64,000 bases of DNA, taken from positions 8,196,001 to 8,260,000 of the forward strand of contig CM044306.1 in NCBI GenBank assembly GCA_024291935.2. Reading direction: 5' to 3'. Positions 41,201-53,095 of the stretch are shown here, piece after piece (positions within the stretch are counted from its first letter, which is position 1; each line of letters opens with the position of its first letter). The notes beneath the pieces are model-generated. The model did no database searches. It had not been told where the DNA came from and saw only the letters and a list, made by a program, of their open reading frames with translations. Made by a program: the position numbers and the translations under genes. Origin of the DNA: Okapia johnstoni (taxonomy: Eukaryota; Chordata; Mammalia; Artiodactyla; Giraffidae).

Positions 41201-42169
41201 AGGACAGATGTTAACAATTCATCTCCAGTTTCCAGGCCTGTGGCTTCTCCCCTCTGTCGCCTCCTCCACAGGACCCCAGATAAGGAGCCGGAGGTTGACC
41301 CAGGTGGAGTCTAGCGTCCACTCTGGTCCAATCAGTCTAGCCAGAGGGTGTGGGACGGGTCACGTAGCCAGACCTGCAGGGCTGTGGCTGGACAGATTTC
41401 TCAAGAAGGGGAGCAGGTGGAACAATCTGGTGGAACCATGTGTGCCTCAATTCTCACTTAGGCAGGTTTTCTACTCTCTAGCAGGCAATGGAAATGCTTT
41501 TGGACCTGTGAGGAGAGGGAAAAGGGAAGAGGGTGTTTTGGTGATGTTAATTCTACCTCCGTTTTCCATACAGTCTCTGGATTGTCGGGCAGAAGGCAGC
41601 GGTGCGCCCCAGCTGAGAGCTTGGGAGTGCTTCCAGACTCGCTTCCTCCGCGACCTCTGGACCTCTGGATGGCAGGTTCTGGGATGCCATGTGCCTCCTG
41701 CTCTGCCACGCCCTTCCCACTTCCAGGAACACCTCGGCTGCCTGGCAAATTCTTGCTCATTCTTTAAAACGTTGTTTTGGAATTACCTCAGTAAAACTCT
41801 GACAACACCCGCTAGACAAAATTCGTCAATTTTCCTCTGTATTAAAACAAAAAATCATTTTCTTATGGAAAACTTCTTTAGGGATACAAAAGCAGAGAGA
41901 ATTCTGTACAATTTTTGCTCAGGAACTCACATTCTCCTGACTGCATTACCCAGGTTATAAAGACGCGTGCCCTCGTATTTGCGCTCCGACGTCGAGGCCC
42001 TGACCGCGCACACTACCTGGTGCCTGGAAGGTATTCGATATTTCTCAGATGGAACAGAAGTTATCATCTGGTCCAACGTACCCATTGGACAGATGACGTA
42101 ACTGAGGCCCCAGTTCATCAAGCAGTCAAGGCAGTCTGCCCCTCTGGATTACCAGGAAAGTAGCGGGGC
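41201..42169. other. Intergenic upstream of SEPTIN9, no gene seen
   Basis: It may include the U3 edge of the LTR at its start. A MIR-like patch lies near 42055-42140 (ACAGATGACGTAACTGAGGCC). The rest is unique. Confidence 0.55.
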
Positions 42170-42830
42170 ACATACGGTAGGGACCTCCTGCCCGGTCCTG
42201 CCCGGTCCACTTAGCCGGCCTGCGGACTCCGGATCCCCCCCACCGCCCCGGGCTGCGTGGAACGACCACCACCCGGCCCCAGGCCGCTCCCTGCGCCCCT
42301 CCTCCCGCTGCCACCTGGCGAGGCCCCGCCCCGCCCAGACTCTGGACTGGAAAAGTGCCGGCGACGCCCCGGAAGGAACCGTTCGTGCCAGGGGGGGTGT
42401 GGCTGCTGGGGACGGTCGCCACCTTGGCGACCCCCACCGTCGGACCGCTTGCATCGGGGCTGCAGTGCAGGGACCGCGCCCGGACCGAAGCGGGGCGAGC
42501 TCAGGACCCGGCGCGCGGGGCTGGCGCTCCAGGCTGGGGTCGCGATGCGCCGCGCGTTTGGGCTCCGCCAGGTGTGAGGGCGCGGGGCCGGGCTCGGCGC
42601 ACACCTCCGCGGGGCGGGCCGGGCCGGGGCGGGGCCGGGCCCGACCCCTCCTCCCGGCCCGGGATTAGCGACCTGGGAGCCCGAGCCCCGCGGCCTCCCC
42701 CGCCACACTCTGCTGGGAGCGGCGGCCGCGACGGCACCATGAAGAAGTCTTACACAGGTGGGCACCGCGCCCGGAGCGGAGGGGAGGTCGGGGTCCTGGG
42801 GCAAGCTTTGAGGTGTGGGGCGTCCCACCG
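42170..42830 (+). promoter_or_regulatory. SEPTIN9: SEPTIN9 CpG-island promoter
   Basis: About 650 bp is very GC-rich and full of CpG, in sharp contrast with its flanks. It holds GC boxes such as CCCCGCCCCGCCC (42324-42336), GGGGCGGG (42611-42618) and CCGGGGCGGGGCC (42624-42636), with no TATA box in the usual place. It ends just past the first coding exon. This is the usual form of a dispersed-start promoter. The start site cannot be set from sequence alone. Confidence 0.85.
42739..42757 (+). CDS. SEPTIN9: SEPTIN9 long isoform, first coding exon (partial gene)
   Basis: ATG at 42739 opens MKKSYT plus one base of a Gly codon. The donor is ACAG|GTGGGC at 42758. The start context has A at -3, which is favourable. 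Joined to 61258-61314 it gives the 25-residue N-terminus MKKSYTG...GRLRKLGDPTGL. This matches the start of the long SEPTIN9 isoform (human v1 begins MKKSYSGG). SEPTIN9 is a GTP-binding septin that assembles into filaments with other septins and acts on cytokinesis and the cytoskeleton. Its GTPase domain lies beyond the window. The exon is inside a CpG island, as expected for a promoter-proximal exon. Confidence 0.92.
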
Positions 42831-44884
42831 GCCAGCTGACGCAGCTGCACCCCGCATCGGGATCGCTGACCAGACGCTGGGCACCCCCCCCCCCCCACTT
42901 TTCTCCTCTGCTTCTACGTCACCTCTCCAGGGTCTCGGCCCACGCGCTAGTCCGAGACCACTGGTGCCCTGGGGAGACCGGGTGCTCTAACTCGCTGACC
43001 CCCAAGACGATTGGGCCCTGATTCTAACCTTGGCGGAGAGTCTCCTGCCCCCCGTCTATCGGCCACTACTCGCTCAGGTGTCTGGAGGGGCCACTGTGGG
43101 AGCCGCTCCCCTGGGCTGGCCGTCCCTCCTCTTCACCCTCCTTCCCTTTTGTACCTTCTCCCGAATCGCTGACTTGACAGGGGCCTAGAGTCCGGGCGTT
43201 CTGGGTCCCCCTGCGTGCCTATGTGTGCGTGGAACGGGGCTGTGTGGAGGATTTCCTTGGGGTCAGCTTCTAGGACTGGTGGTCCAGGTCTTAGCATCCT
43301 TTCTTCAGGTGAATTTCTGTTATTCCTCTACCCAGTGGAGCACTGGAAATTCCCAAATGGGACCATCCAGCTACACCTGAAGCCCACTCAGATTTGCCTT
43401 TAGGGTGTCAGGATGCCTTTTGGTTTGCTGACATCCCAGCTTCACTAGCAGGCTTGACAGGTGAAGGGGCCTGGCCAGTTCCCACCATGCACTCAGGATC
43501 CTTTATAAGCATTTTCTCCTTGGGTGCTCTGAAGTTCCATTTTGAGGATGGGTAAACTGAGGTCACAAGCCTTGGAGGTCTGGTTAAGGGTAATCTTGAT
43601 CTGTTCTTTTTTCCCATCCTTGTTTTAATTTGTGATTTTCCCTAAGGTATCCAGGCCGGATCCTTTGTCTTCCTCAATGGTCAAGTTATAAACGGCATCT
43701 CTTCTGCTAACCCTGCAAAATTTCTCCTCATGTTCTTCCCCTTAATCTACTTGGACATGAAGTTTTCTGCCAAGGACTCATGAATTAATTTTTCTTGATA
43801 AGAGGACAGAGTCATGGTACTTAGTTGGAGCTGAAGAGGTCTTTTGGGCCATCCCTCTGTCTTTGGGACATTTTCCCAGTCTTCTCCTGCTTTTCATTTT
43901 TTCAGAAACAAAACAAGTAATAAAGAATAACTTGTTTCACAGAGAATTCAGAACTTCCCCTTAAATGGCCTTCTGGGTCAGTGGCTTAGAATTTCAACTT
44001 TCACCCGCTGTTGCAAACAGCATGGCCCTCACCCATCCTGAACACAGCTCCCTCTCAGGAGTGTGGGGGCGTTGATGTAATGGTGGGGGAGGAGGGGGCC
44101 TCCAGGTGGCATAGGCGAGGGTTTGGCGCTAGGCCTCTCTCCCCAACAGGTTCCAAATTCTTGAGATGGTTGTGGGCATCGCCCTTTCCCTGAGATCGGC
44201 AGCCTGATGTGGCCCAGGGACACCAGTTGGCTCTTGCGCTTGGCTCCTCACACTTGGCCTTCTGCTGATCAGTCTGGCCACCAGAGTCCCCCCAGTGAGC
44301 TGGCCTTTTCCTGGGAGGACTTTGAGACCCTCCTACACGATGCCAGAGGGCCTCTGAGGCAGGCTGGATGTGTCTTCTCCATGCCTGCTCCCTCCCGCCC
44401 TGGCAAATTAAAGAAGAAAAAAAGAGGAAGGTTTCAAAGTAATGTTCACAGGTGGGTAGGAACCAGCTCTTGTAAAGGCGGCCTCCCTGTCTCCGGTGTT
44501 TACCTGAAGGGGCAGGGCCCTGGAGGATGGGCCTGGGAGAGCTTGGACCTCTTCCAGCTTCTCCTCCTGGCGATGGTCCAAGGCGAGCTGGGTCACTCTG
44601 TTGCAGTTGTGTGGGGTTGGGCTGGAGGGGGGTGGCCCAGGTCCGAGGTGGCCGCTTGGTCCCCTTCTGAGGGGGCTCCAGTTCTTTGGTGCCCTCTCTT
44701 GTTGAGAAGTCAGACTGACTCCCATGTAGCAGTAGTGCCCTGAAATTAGGGAAAGCATCAAACTGTGAAGGATCCCCAGTGTTAAAAAAATTCAAGGACA
44801 GCCAACCAGGAGGGCTTTTATTTTTTATCTGGATTGAGTGGGATTATTCCTTTGAGACCTATTTGTGGGCCCAAAAATAAATCG

Positions 44885-45024
44885 AGAGACTTCCCTGGTG
44901 GTCCAGTGGCTAAGACTCTGTGCTCCCAGAACAGGGGGCCTGCCTGGGTTTGATCCCTGGTCGGGGAACTAGATCCCACATGCTGCAACTAAGACCTATT
45001 AAAGCCAAGTAAATAATAAATGTT
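44885..45024 (+). mobile_element. CHR-type SINE
   Basis: It has GAGACTTCCCTGGTGGTCC, GGGTTTGATCCCTGGTCGG, and ends AAGCCAAGTAAATAATAAA. Confidence 0.9.
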
Positions 45025-45591
45025 GTTGTTTAGACGCTAAAAAGAAAAACAAAGAAATCAAATATGTTTCTCAGCAGAGCTGGCTTGAGCACTCATGAGT
45101 CTCTGGAAAGGGAGGAATTTTAAAAATATGTTTGAGGGGATCCTGAGTGCCTTAGATAAACACTCACATTACGCACTGGGCCTGTACGGCCAGGGCCTCG
45201 AGGGTACAAAGATGGTAGAAAGACGTGGTCTTTGTTTGCAAGCAAACTGCATTCTCATGGGAGGCAAGATGCAGGGTGTTAACCTGGTTAGTTAACACCC
45301 CTACCCCTCCCACCCCAATGAGTGATACAGTCTCCAAAAGCTACTGGATTGCCCTGGGTAGGGGAGGTTTTTCTGGGGGACCCGAGATTGAAGTGGGCCT
45401 TGAAGAATGAGCAGCTTTGAGAAGGTGGAGAATAAAAAGGGTCCTTCTAGGTGGGGAGCAGAGTGAGTGCCCACTGAGGCTGCAGGATGCCAGGGGGTTG
45501 CGTGGAAACAGCTCTGTGTCCGGTGGTTCCAGTTCTGCCCCAGGCACTTCCTGGATACACCTCACTCAATGTTCCAGCCAGGCAGAGCTGT

Positions 45592-45760
45592 GGACAGTGT
45601 GGCCCAGTGGTTCACAGCACGGGCTCCCGGAATTAAATCCTAGGCTGGCACCTCCTCCATCTCATCGTGTGTCTCGTTTGCCTCATCTGTTAGACAGGGG
45701 CAGTGCTCATTTGTTATAACAATGAAATGAGCTCATGCGTGAAAGGCTTGAATGCCTGCG
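45592..45760 (+). repeat. MIR SINE remnant
   Basis: It contains GGCCCAGTGGTTCACAGCAC and GTTTGCCTCATCTGTTAGAC, then AATGAAATGAGCTCATGCG, in MIR order. Confidence 0.75.
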
Positions 45761-47267
45761 CCATCTGTAACTTGCTTCATTATCCTTATCACCCGCAGAA
45801 CGCACGCACAAGGAGCTGTGTGTCACCAGCTTTGCCAGGATGCCTGGGGTGCTGCTGGCGCCCTCCCTGGGCCTCTGTTGGTTTGAAGGCCAGGCTTGTG
45901 GCCTGGGCTTCTTCCTCAGCCCCTTGGTGTCAGAGCGGGCTTCTGTCTGAACCTCTCCAGTGTCCTGAATTTGGGACTTCTGGTTGCATACTGTGCCACT
46001 GTGCCTTTCAGTGGCCCCGGATCCCCTGGGAATTCTCAGTGCTGAGGGTGCTTAGCTGAGGTCCACGAGCCATAGAAATGGGGAATAAAATCCAGCTGGT
46101 GTGTACTGGGGGAATTATTCGGAGATGCTTGGTGACTTTCAGAAGATCCTCGAAGCGGTACCTGGCCTACCAAAGGTTGAAAGCTCTTGCACTTGCTACG
46201 CAGAGCCCTGGGCAGGGCGGGAGGCTGCAGTTAGAGAGATTAGCCTGGCGAGCAGCCTTCCCCACGCCCAGCGCTTGGGGAGCTGAGTTCTGGGAAGCGG
46301 AGACTAGAGGAGCAAGTCCTGGAGCGGGAGCCGGAGCCGGGCTTGAGGGCAAGGAGCGAGGGGGTTGAGGGGGGGTGAGGGGGGAAGGCCGGTTCCTTCC
46401 CCTTCTGGCCCTGCCCCTCCACCCCGCTCCGCTCTGGCTGCCGCACCTCTGCCTCCTCAGGTCCCAGCCTGCTTGCTCGGGCTGCTGCAGGGACCTGGGT
46501 GGAGAGAAAGAGCCACCTCAGGCAGTCCGTCCATGGCTCCCTTGGACTGGTGCCGAGGGTCACGGACCGTTGTGGACCCAGAGGCCCTCCCAGTCCTTGG
46601 GGAGCTGGCGGAGCCTGATCCTGCGACCCGTCCCCTCCCCAGCCTGTTGGCAGTTATCTGCCCACCCCTCCACCTCACCTCTCCCCAGCCCCCCACCAAA
46701 GTCACCTGCCTGTCAGCATCTCCCCAGCCTGCCCTGAGGGGGTCCAGACGCGCAGTGCCATGCACCTGATGACGCACCTGAGTTTGAGACAGCCCCCACT
46801 CCTCCTGGAGACCCCCTGGGTGACCAGTTCAGGCCAGCTGGGGTGCAGAAGGGACACGAGATCGCCCCTCAAGGCCAGCTGTCTGGAGTGTACGTCCAGG
46901 TGGAAGGACGGGCCGGCCACGTGCCCGGAGCTCCCGTGTGCCAGTGTCAGCAGAGGGACCAGGGACCAGCATCTCATCAGGGACCCCAATGGCTGGAAAA
47001 GGCACCCCCCACCATCCTCTGCCCAGCTTCTTGGGCCACCCTCCTCTGAGACTCCCTGCCTGTCCCAGGCCCCACAGGGATGGGACCTGGGGGTGGGACC
47101 TTGTTTCTGCATGCACCGCTGTTTGTCCATGAGCAGCGTTGCGTGGGCTCTGCAGTTTGCTTAAGATGGGCTTGATAAGAAGGGTTCAGCACACAGCCCC
47201 GCAGGGCCCGCCCCCAGGACCTTGAGCGCCAGTTCCTGGGCGGATCCCGCTGGTGGCCTTGGCGGAG

Positions 47268-47357
47268 GTGGGGGGGTGGGTGGGTGGGGCCTGGAGAGAG
47301 AGGTCCCAGGCCTTGGGGGGCGGAGGGGCGGGTGGGGGGGTAAGTGGTGGGTGGGGA
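47268..47357 (+). repeat. G-rich tract in SEPTIN9 intron 1
   Basis: Dense G runs (GGGGGGGTGGGTGGGTGGGG and GGGGGGCGGAGGGGCGGGTG) are spaced closely enough for G-quadruplex formation on the transcribed RNA. Confidence 0.7.
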
Positions 47358-47404
47358 GGAAGATGACATGCTGGGTTCCTGCACCCCTATAGGAGCTATT
47401 GCTT

Positions 47405-47568
47405 GGTTTTTTTATATATATATTTTTTGACTGTGCTGGGTCTTCCGTGTGGTTTGCGGGCTTAGTTGCTCTGCGGCATGCGGGATCTTAGCTCCCCCAC
47501 CATGGCTCAGGCCCGCATACCCTGCATTGCAAGGTGAATTCTTAACCACTAGATCACCGGGGAAGTCC
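47405..47568 (-). mobile_element. CHR-type SINE, reverse
   Basis: The complement has GACTGTGCTGGGTCTTCCG, GCGGCATGCGGGATCTTAGC, and ends TCACCGGGGAAGTCCC. Confidence 0.9.
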
Positions 47569-49604
47569 CTGGAGCTGTAACTTTGGAACACCCCAGCCAC
47601 AGGCACCGCCAGGGGATTTATGGGGGATCGGTGGGTGTGAGTGGCGGGGATGCCCCCTGGGGCCCCAAAGAGGCGCACACAAGGTTACAGCCCCCACAGT
47701 GCTCTAGCAGAGACCTTGGCCAGTGAGTCCCTGTGTCAGCTACAAGAGATTGCCTTTCCAGAAGCACTGATGGAAGGCAGCCTGTCCTGCTGGTCACAGA
47801 GCTCTGGGGCCGGGGCTCCTGAGGTCAGGCCTGGGACCGTGGGGCCCTGAGTTTGATAGGAGAACTGAAGGATCCCTGAGGCCGGTAGCTGGTCAGCCTG
47901 CGCCTTCCCTGTTGGGCAGCTGTAACTGGGCCCAGAAACCGTTGAGAGGCCAAGTACCCATGGTTTTGCTAGAGCAGCTGGGCAGAGCTGAGGGTGCCCA
48001 TTTTGCAAGTTCCTGGCCTGTTTCGAGCCTCCCTGTAGGTTCAGTTGTTCTTCCCAGAAGAGTCTGCTGGGCATCGCTGAGGGCTGGCCCCTTCCTGCAG
48101 GCGGGTAGCTTTCCGCACTGCTCTGGAAGGGCGTCCTGGCCTTGGGTCTCCTGGGTTGAGTGTGGCCTTCTGCTCCCAGCCCAGTTTCTCCCTGCCTTAT
48201 CTCCCTGTCCCCACCCTGGGGGCCAGGTCCATTTGCAGCCCACGTGAAGGGGGGACATTGAGGCGCTGCTTGGGGGAGGGGGAGGCGGCTCCGGGCGTCC
48301 TGCTGTCAGTAGCCTCTTGGAAGCCTTGCAACAACCGAGCTTTGTTCTGGGCCTAATCTGACCTGGTTCTGTGAAGCATGACTGCTGGCAGCCTGCAAGC
48401 CTCTGGGATAGGAAGGGGGAGAGGAAGATGATCCCAGCGCACAGGTCAGCTGGCTGCCCACCCTCTCTGGACGGAGCCCGAGTCCTGGTCATCCTCTGAG
48501 CAGTGCTGGCTTTGTGACAGGGAAGAGGAACCCTGGATGACCGCTCCGGCCTGCATGTGTGGCCCCCAGCTTCCCAAGGGCCCCTGGAAGTGCTGGGTGG
48601 GGCAAGAAGGGCCAGATCACCCCCCTTTTCAGGAAGTAGTGCCCTCCTTGGCCCAGGGTTTCAGAGGCCAGACCGAGGCAGGAGGGATCCCCATGAGAGA
48701 TGGGGGAGACCTTGCCCTTTTCTGGTTCCTGGGGAGGCCTTGCTCCCCCCAGAACTCTTAAGGGTAGGTGTACCATGAAGCCTGGGCTGTGACTGGGCCC
48801 TGCTGGGCCTCTTAAGGCTGTAGCTCGGAACCAGGGGCTGGCCGCATCCACCCTAGACCTCCCTGAGAGTGTGCCTGGGCCCCTTGTCCCGGCTGGGCCA
48901 GGCGTGTTGGGGCAGCCTGGCCGGGGATCACTCCCACAAGTGTGGTTACCAGGAGGGGCTGGGAAGACCTGGGCAGAGGCTAGCTGGCAGGCCTCCTCGG
49001 GCTTGTCCTGCCAATCAATCTGATCCACATCCTGGGGCTTTCACAGTCCTCCCCTGGACTGTGCCTCCTGTTTCCACCAGGATCGGGGCTCAGCCCGAGA
49101 ATAAGGCTCCTGTAACCCAAAGCCACTTGGAAGTGGGTTAAACGCAACCCCTGTCATCTTCCAGCCAAAGGACTGGGGTAATCAACCCAGAGGGATATGG
49201 GGGGATGGTGGTTTGCAAACTTCACTAATGAACAGGTGACTTGGACTCTAGATGCAGGGCCCAGGCGCAAGTGTTGGGTTTTTGTGCAGAGGGTACCCAG
49301 TGTAGACGTCGTGGGGACAGCTCCAGGTGGTGGAATGACAGCTGTGTGCGCAGAGTGGCAGCATCTTGGGGGCCAGAGCAGGGGAGGTAGACTTCCAGTC
49401 CATGTCAGGGGCCCCGAGGTGTGGTGAACGGACTCTGAGCCATGCAGAGCCGATCTTCCTGGTGGCAGGGTTTTTCTGGTCGCTGGGGACTGATGCTCTA
49501 GCTGCCAAGCCTGTGCCTTACTTTACTTTTTAAAGGAAAACTTTCTAAAAGACGCTGTTTGCCTCTTCTTTCTCTCTTGCCTTTTTCTTTATTTGGTTGA
49601 TCAT

Positions 49605-49828
49605 TGTGGTGATGCTCTGTCACTCAGTCGTGTCCAACTCTTTGAGACCCCATGGACTGTAGCCCACCAGGCTCCTCTGTCCACAGGATTTTCCAGGCAA
49701 GAACACTGGAGTGGGTTGCCATTTCCTACTCGAGGGGAATCTTCCCAACCCTGGGATGGAACCCACGTCTCTGGCATCTCTTGCACTGGCAGGCGGATTC
49801 TTTACCACTGAGCCACCTGGGAAGCCCC
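49605..49828 (-). mobile_element. Bov-tA SINE, reverse
   Basis: The complement runs from CTGTCACTCAGTCGTGTCC to GAGCCACCTGGGAAGCCCC. It is well preserved. Confidence 0.94.
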
Positions 49829-50384
49829 AGGTAATCTTGTTCATTACTTGTTACCAAACAATGTGAACAGGAAATTAAAAGAACAGATTCTCCAATCCCA
49901 TCAGTTACAACATTGCTTTTTGTGTTCCGTTTGGACTTGTTTCCACATGCATGGTTGTATTGTGTGATTTAATTATCAAAGGGATATAATGTTTTTTCAG
50001 AGAGTTGCATAGTCTCTGTACAGATCATTTTTAATTCTGCTCTTTTCACATTAAAATCAGATCTCATGCATGGATTCCCTAGTTACAGTTTGAATGGCTT
50101 TTCAGAGTGGATGTTGCCGAATTTACTTAGCCCTCCTCTCACCAGAGCACTTAAACGGTCTGCGGATGCTGGCGCTCTTCCTTGGTGATGAGCGTCCGTG
50201 ACCCTGAACCGAGAATGCTGTGCTGAGCTGGAGATGTTAACAGTAGCCGTGCTTATAGCTGTGAGACATGGACTGGCTAGATACTGGAAATTTTTGGAGG
50301 CAATTAATTTAATAAAATACTGCCCAAGATGATTCCCTTTTCCAGCATTCCTGGGAGGGCTCCAGAAACCAAACAAGTGTTCTT

Positions 50385-50687
50385 TTCTTTATACAATTTT
50401 ACTTATTTATTTTTGGCTGTGCTGGATTTTCACTGCTGCAGGGCTTTTCTCTAGCTCTGGGCAGCGGGGGCTGCTCTAGTGGTGTGCAGGCTTGTCTTGG
50501 CGGGGCACGGGCTCTAGGGCGCTGGGGCTCGTGGGCTCAGTGGTGCAGCTCCCCGGCTCTAAGAGCACAGGCTCAGGAGTTGTGGTGCACAGGCTTAGTT
50601 GCTCTGAGACATGTGGGATCTTCCCAGTTCAGGGATCGAGCCTGCATTGACAGGTGAATTCTTTACCATTGAGCTGCCAGAAAAGTC
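50385..50687 (-). mobile_element. CHR-type SINE, long form, reverse, with target-site duplication
   Basis: About 300 bp with GGCTGTGCTGGATTTTCAC, CTCAGGAGTTGTGGTGC and CAGGGATCGAGCCTGC. The 16-bp sequence CCAAACAAGTGTTCTT flanks it at 50369-50384 and 50688-50703. Confidence 0.94.
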
Positions 50688-51892
50688 CCAAACAAGTGTT
50701 CTTAACCCAGCAGTTTATTAAGAGGTTTAATGAACAGAAAATGCCATTTGCCCCAATTATCAGCCTGCTTATAGCTGCTGAGAAGTCCCCAGGTTTTCTT
50801 GTCCTTTAAAAGATCTGCCCCGTTGCCTACAGTCTGCGATTCCTCTCTGTGACTGGCATATGATGCCAACTGCGCCCCCCCCCCCCACCGCCTCTCCTCT
50901 CCCTCTCTTCTTTGGCCCCTAGAGGATGCAGAAGGGGGTTTCCTTGCTTCCTTGGGCCAGCCTGAATGCCCTAGTCTTAGAGATGGGCCGCCTGCCCCCA
51001 GGTAAGCAGCCACCTCTCCTGGAGATCATTCATTCTGCTGCCAGGTTACTTGGGCCGCAGTTTCTTCTGGAACCTTCAGGCTCCGCAGGCCAGGCCCCAG
51101 TGCTGCCTGTCCGGCCGACCCTCCGTGGCTGCTCTTTTGTTTCTCTCACCTCCCGTCTTCCCTCCCAGGGGGCCTCTGCCCCTTAGTCCCTGATCGCACC
51201 TCCCTATGTGTATATCCTTGGATTTAATCTCGCGAGCATTGACAGGTTGAGTGAGACACGCCCACCTCCTTGGTGACCTGCTGCCCAGTAAGCAGAAGGA
51301 CGCAAAGAATGGTTCAGCCTTTCTCATATTCTGGGGTGTCCCCTTGCTGCTGCTTTTGCTGTTATTTATTTCTGATCGCTAACCATCCTCCACCTTATCC
51401 GTGATTTCCTCCTTGGTCCATTGGCCCTGCTTTGTCAGTCTGCTCATCTTTGTCACATGAACAGTTCGCTCGTGGCATGTGAACCGAGGTCTAACCAGGA
51501 AACAAAAACCACTCCAGGATTTAGAAAGAAGGACTTAAAGGTACAGAAGATGGAGAAGCTGAATAGGGCACAAAGAGGCAGCCAGGGTTGTGTGTGGGGT
51601 TTATGCAGCTTTTTAATGGTATGCGTGGGGTTATTTGTTTAGAATGAGAAAAGAAATTTGAGATTATAAGTTTTAAACGGTGGACAGATTTCATAAGCAT
51701 CCCTCCAATTCAGAAAGCTAACATTAATTTTTTTTAATCAATCAACTACTTGTCTTGTCTCCAAAGTAATGTATTTCCCTACATTTTTTAGCTGAATATT
51801 GCTTGATCACTTCTTTATATGATGACTGTGCAATATGGTTTTTTACTGAGAGAATAGAAAGTTAATTCATCTCTTAGTTAATAAAAATTTAG

Positions 51893-52025
51893 GAACTTCC
51901 CTGGTTGAGGGGGCGTTGTCCAGTAATTAAGACTCTGCCCTTGCCAATACAGGGGACACAGGTTTCATCCCTGGTTGGGGAGCTAAGATCCTGCATACTG
52001 TGCAACGTGGCCAAATAATTTTTTT
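51893..52025 (+). mobile_element. CHR-type SINE
   Basis: It has GGAACTTCCCTGGTTGAGG, AGGTTTCATCCCTGGTTGG, and ends ACGTGGCCAAATAATTTTT. Confidence 0.87.
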
Positions 52026-52205
52026 AATTTAATTTTTACTTTTGGTAGTTGGGATGTGTGAAAAAGGGTACCTTAACTCAGAGCTTGTGGCACTGCTGCA
52101 ATTTTTCGTCCTATAAACACAAGAATTCTGATAAATTAACGTTTTCATGTGATTCCCATCCAGAAAGAAAGAGACAAGTACGGGGCATTTGTAACTGTAT
52201 GTGGT

Positions 52206-52432
52206 GTGCATGCGTGCTAAGTTGCTTCAGTCATGTCTGACTGTTTACGACCCCATGGACTGTAGCCCTCCAGGCTTCTCTGTCCATGGGGATTCTCCAG
52301 GCAAGAATACTGGTGTGGGTTGCCTTGCCCTCCTCCAGGGGATCTTCCCCACCCAGGGATCGAACCCGAGTCTCTTATGTCTCCTGCACTGTCAGGCGGG
52401 TTCTTTACCACCAGTGCCACTTGGGAAGCTCC
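52206..52432 (-). mobile_element. Bov-tA SINE, reverse, with target-site duplication
   Basis: The complement reads GCTAAGTTGCTTCAGTC to CACTTGGGAAGCTCC. Flanks AACTGTATGTGGT (52193-52205) and AACTTTATGTGGT (52433-52445) differ at one base. Confidence 0.94.
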
Positions 52433-52565
52433 AACTTTATGTGGTACATTATTACATTTCTTTCTGACCAGAGATACTTTCTGTTTTGAGTTGAAGAGAA
52501 TTGGATTCTCTGCTTACAACATTTTATCTGGTGACTGGAATAATTTCCCACAGACCAGCCTCTGG

Positions 52566-52772
52566 CTAGGTCTTCCCTGGTGGCTCCGTCGGTAAGAATC
52601 CGCCTGCAATGCAGGAGACCAGGGTTCAATCCCTGGATCGGAAAGATCCCCTAGAGAAGGAAATGGCAACCCACTCCAGTATCCTTGTCTGGGAAATCCC
52701 AAGGACAGGGGAGCCTGGTGAACGATAGTCCATGAGGTCACAAGAGTCAAACACGACTTAGCAACCAAACCA
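52566..52772 (+). mobile_element. Bov-tA SINE
   Basis: It starts GGTCTTCCCTGGTGGCTCC, has GGTTCAATCCCTGGATCGG, and ends CGACTTAGCAACCAAACC. It faces the reverse copy at 52206-52432. Confidence 0.94.
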
Positions 52773-52879
52773 CCAGCAGCCTCTGGCTCCATATGCTTCA
52801 AGTCTTGCTCTCCCACACTGCCCCTGTTTTTCTGGCAACAGGTACTGCAGGACACATTCATATCTTTTTTTCCATTTAC

Positions 52880-53095
52880 TTTATTATTTTTTTTAACTTG
52901 TAATTTTGTATTGGGGTATAGCCGATTAACAACGTTGTAACAGTTTTAGATGAACCACGAAGGGACTCAGCCATATACCTGTATCCATTCTCCCCAGACT
53001 CCCCTCCCATCCAGACTGCCACATAACACTGAGGCGAGTTCTATGTGCTATACAGTCGGTCCCTGTTGGTTATCCATTTTAAATACAGCAGACAC
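52880..53095. repeat. L1-like interspersed fragment
   Basis: It contains TTGTATTGGGGTATAGCCG, GAAGGGACTCAGCCATATAC and TATACAGTCGGTCCCTGTTG. This wording recurs widely in cetartiodactyl genomes, and I associate it with L1. The family is not certain. Confidence 0.5.

Noticed and set aside
40998..41960. 320-codon open frame on the + strand
   Set aside because: It spans an LTR-like region and unique flank, has no recognisable domain, and runs against the direction of the LTR.
42211..42990. Frames of more than 200 codons on both strands over the SEPTIN9 island
   Set aside because: CpG-rich DNA has few stop codons. The real coding part is the 19-nt exon at 42739, and these frames read through its splice donor.
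44055..44795. 246-codon minus-strand frame in SEPTIN9 intron 1
   Set aside because: No domain, no family resemblance, and no splice or promoter context. An antisense gene here would need transcript evidence.
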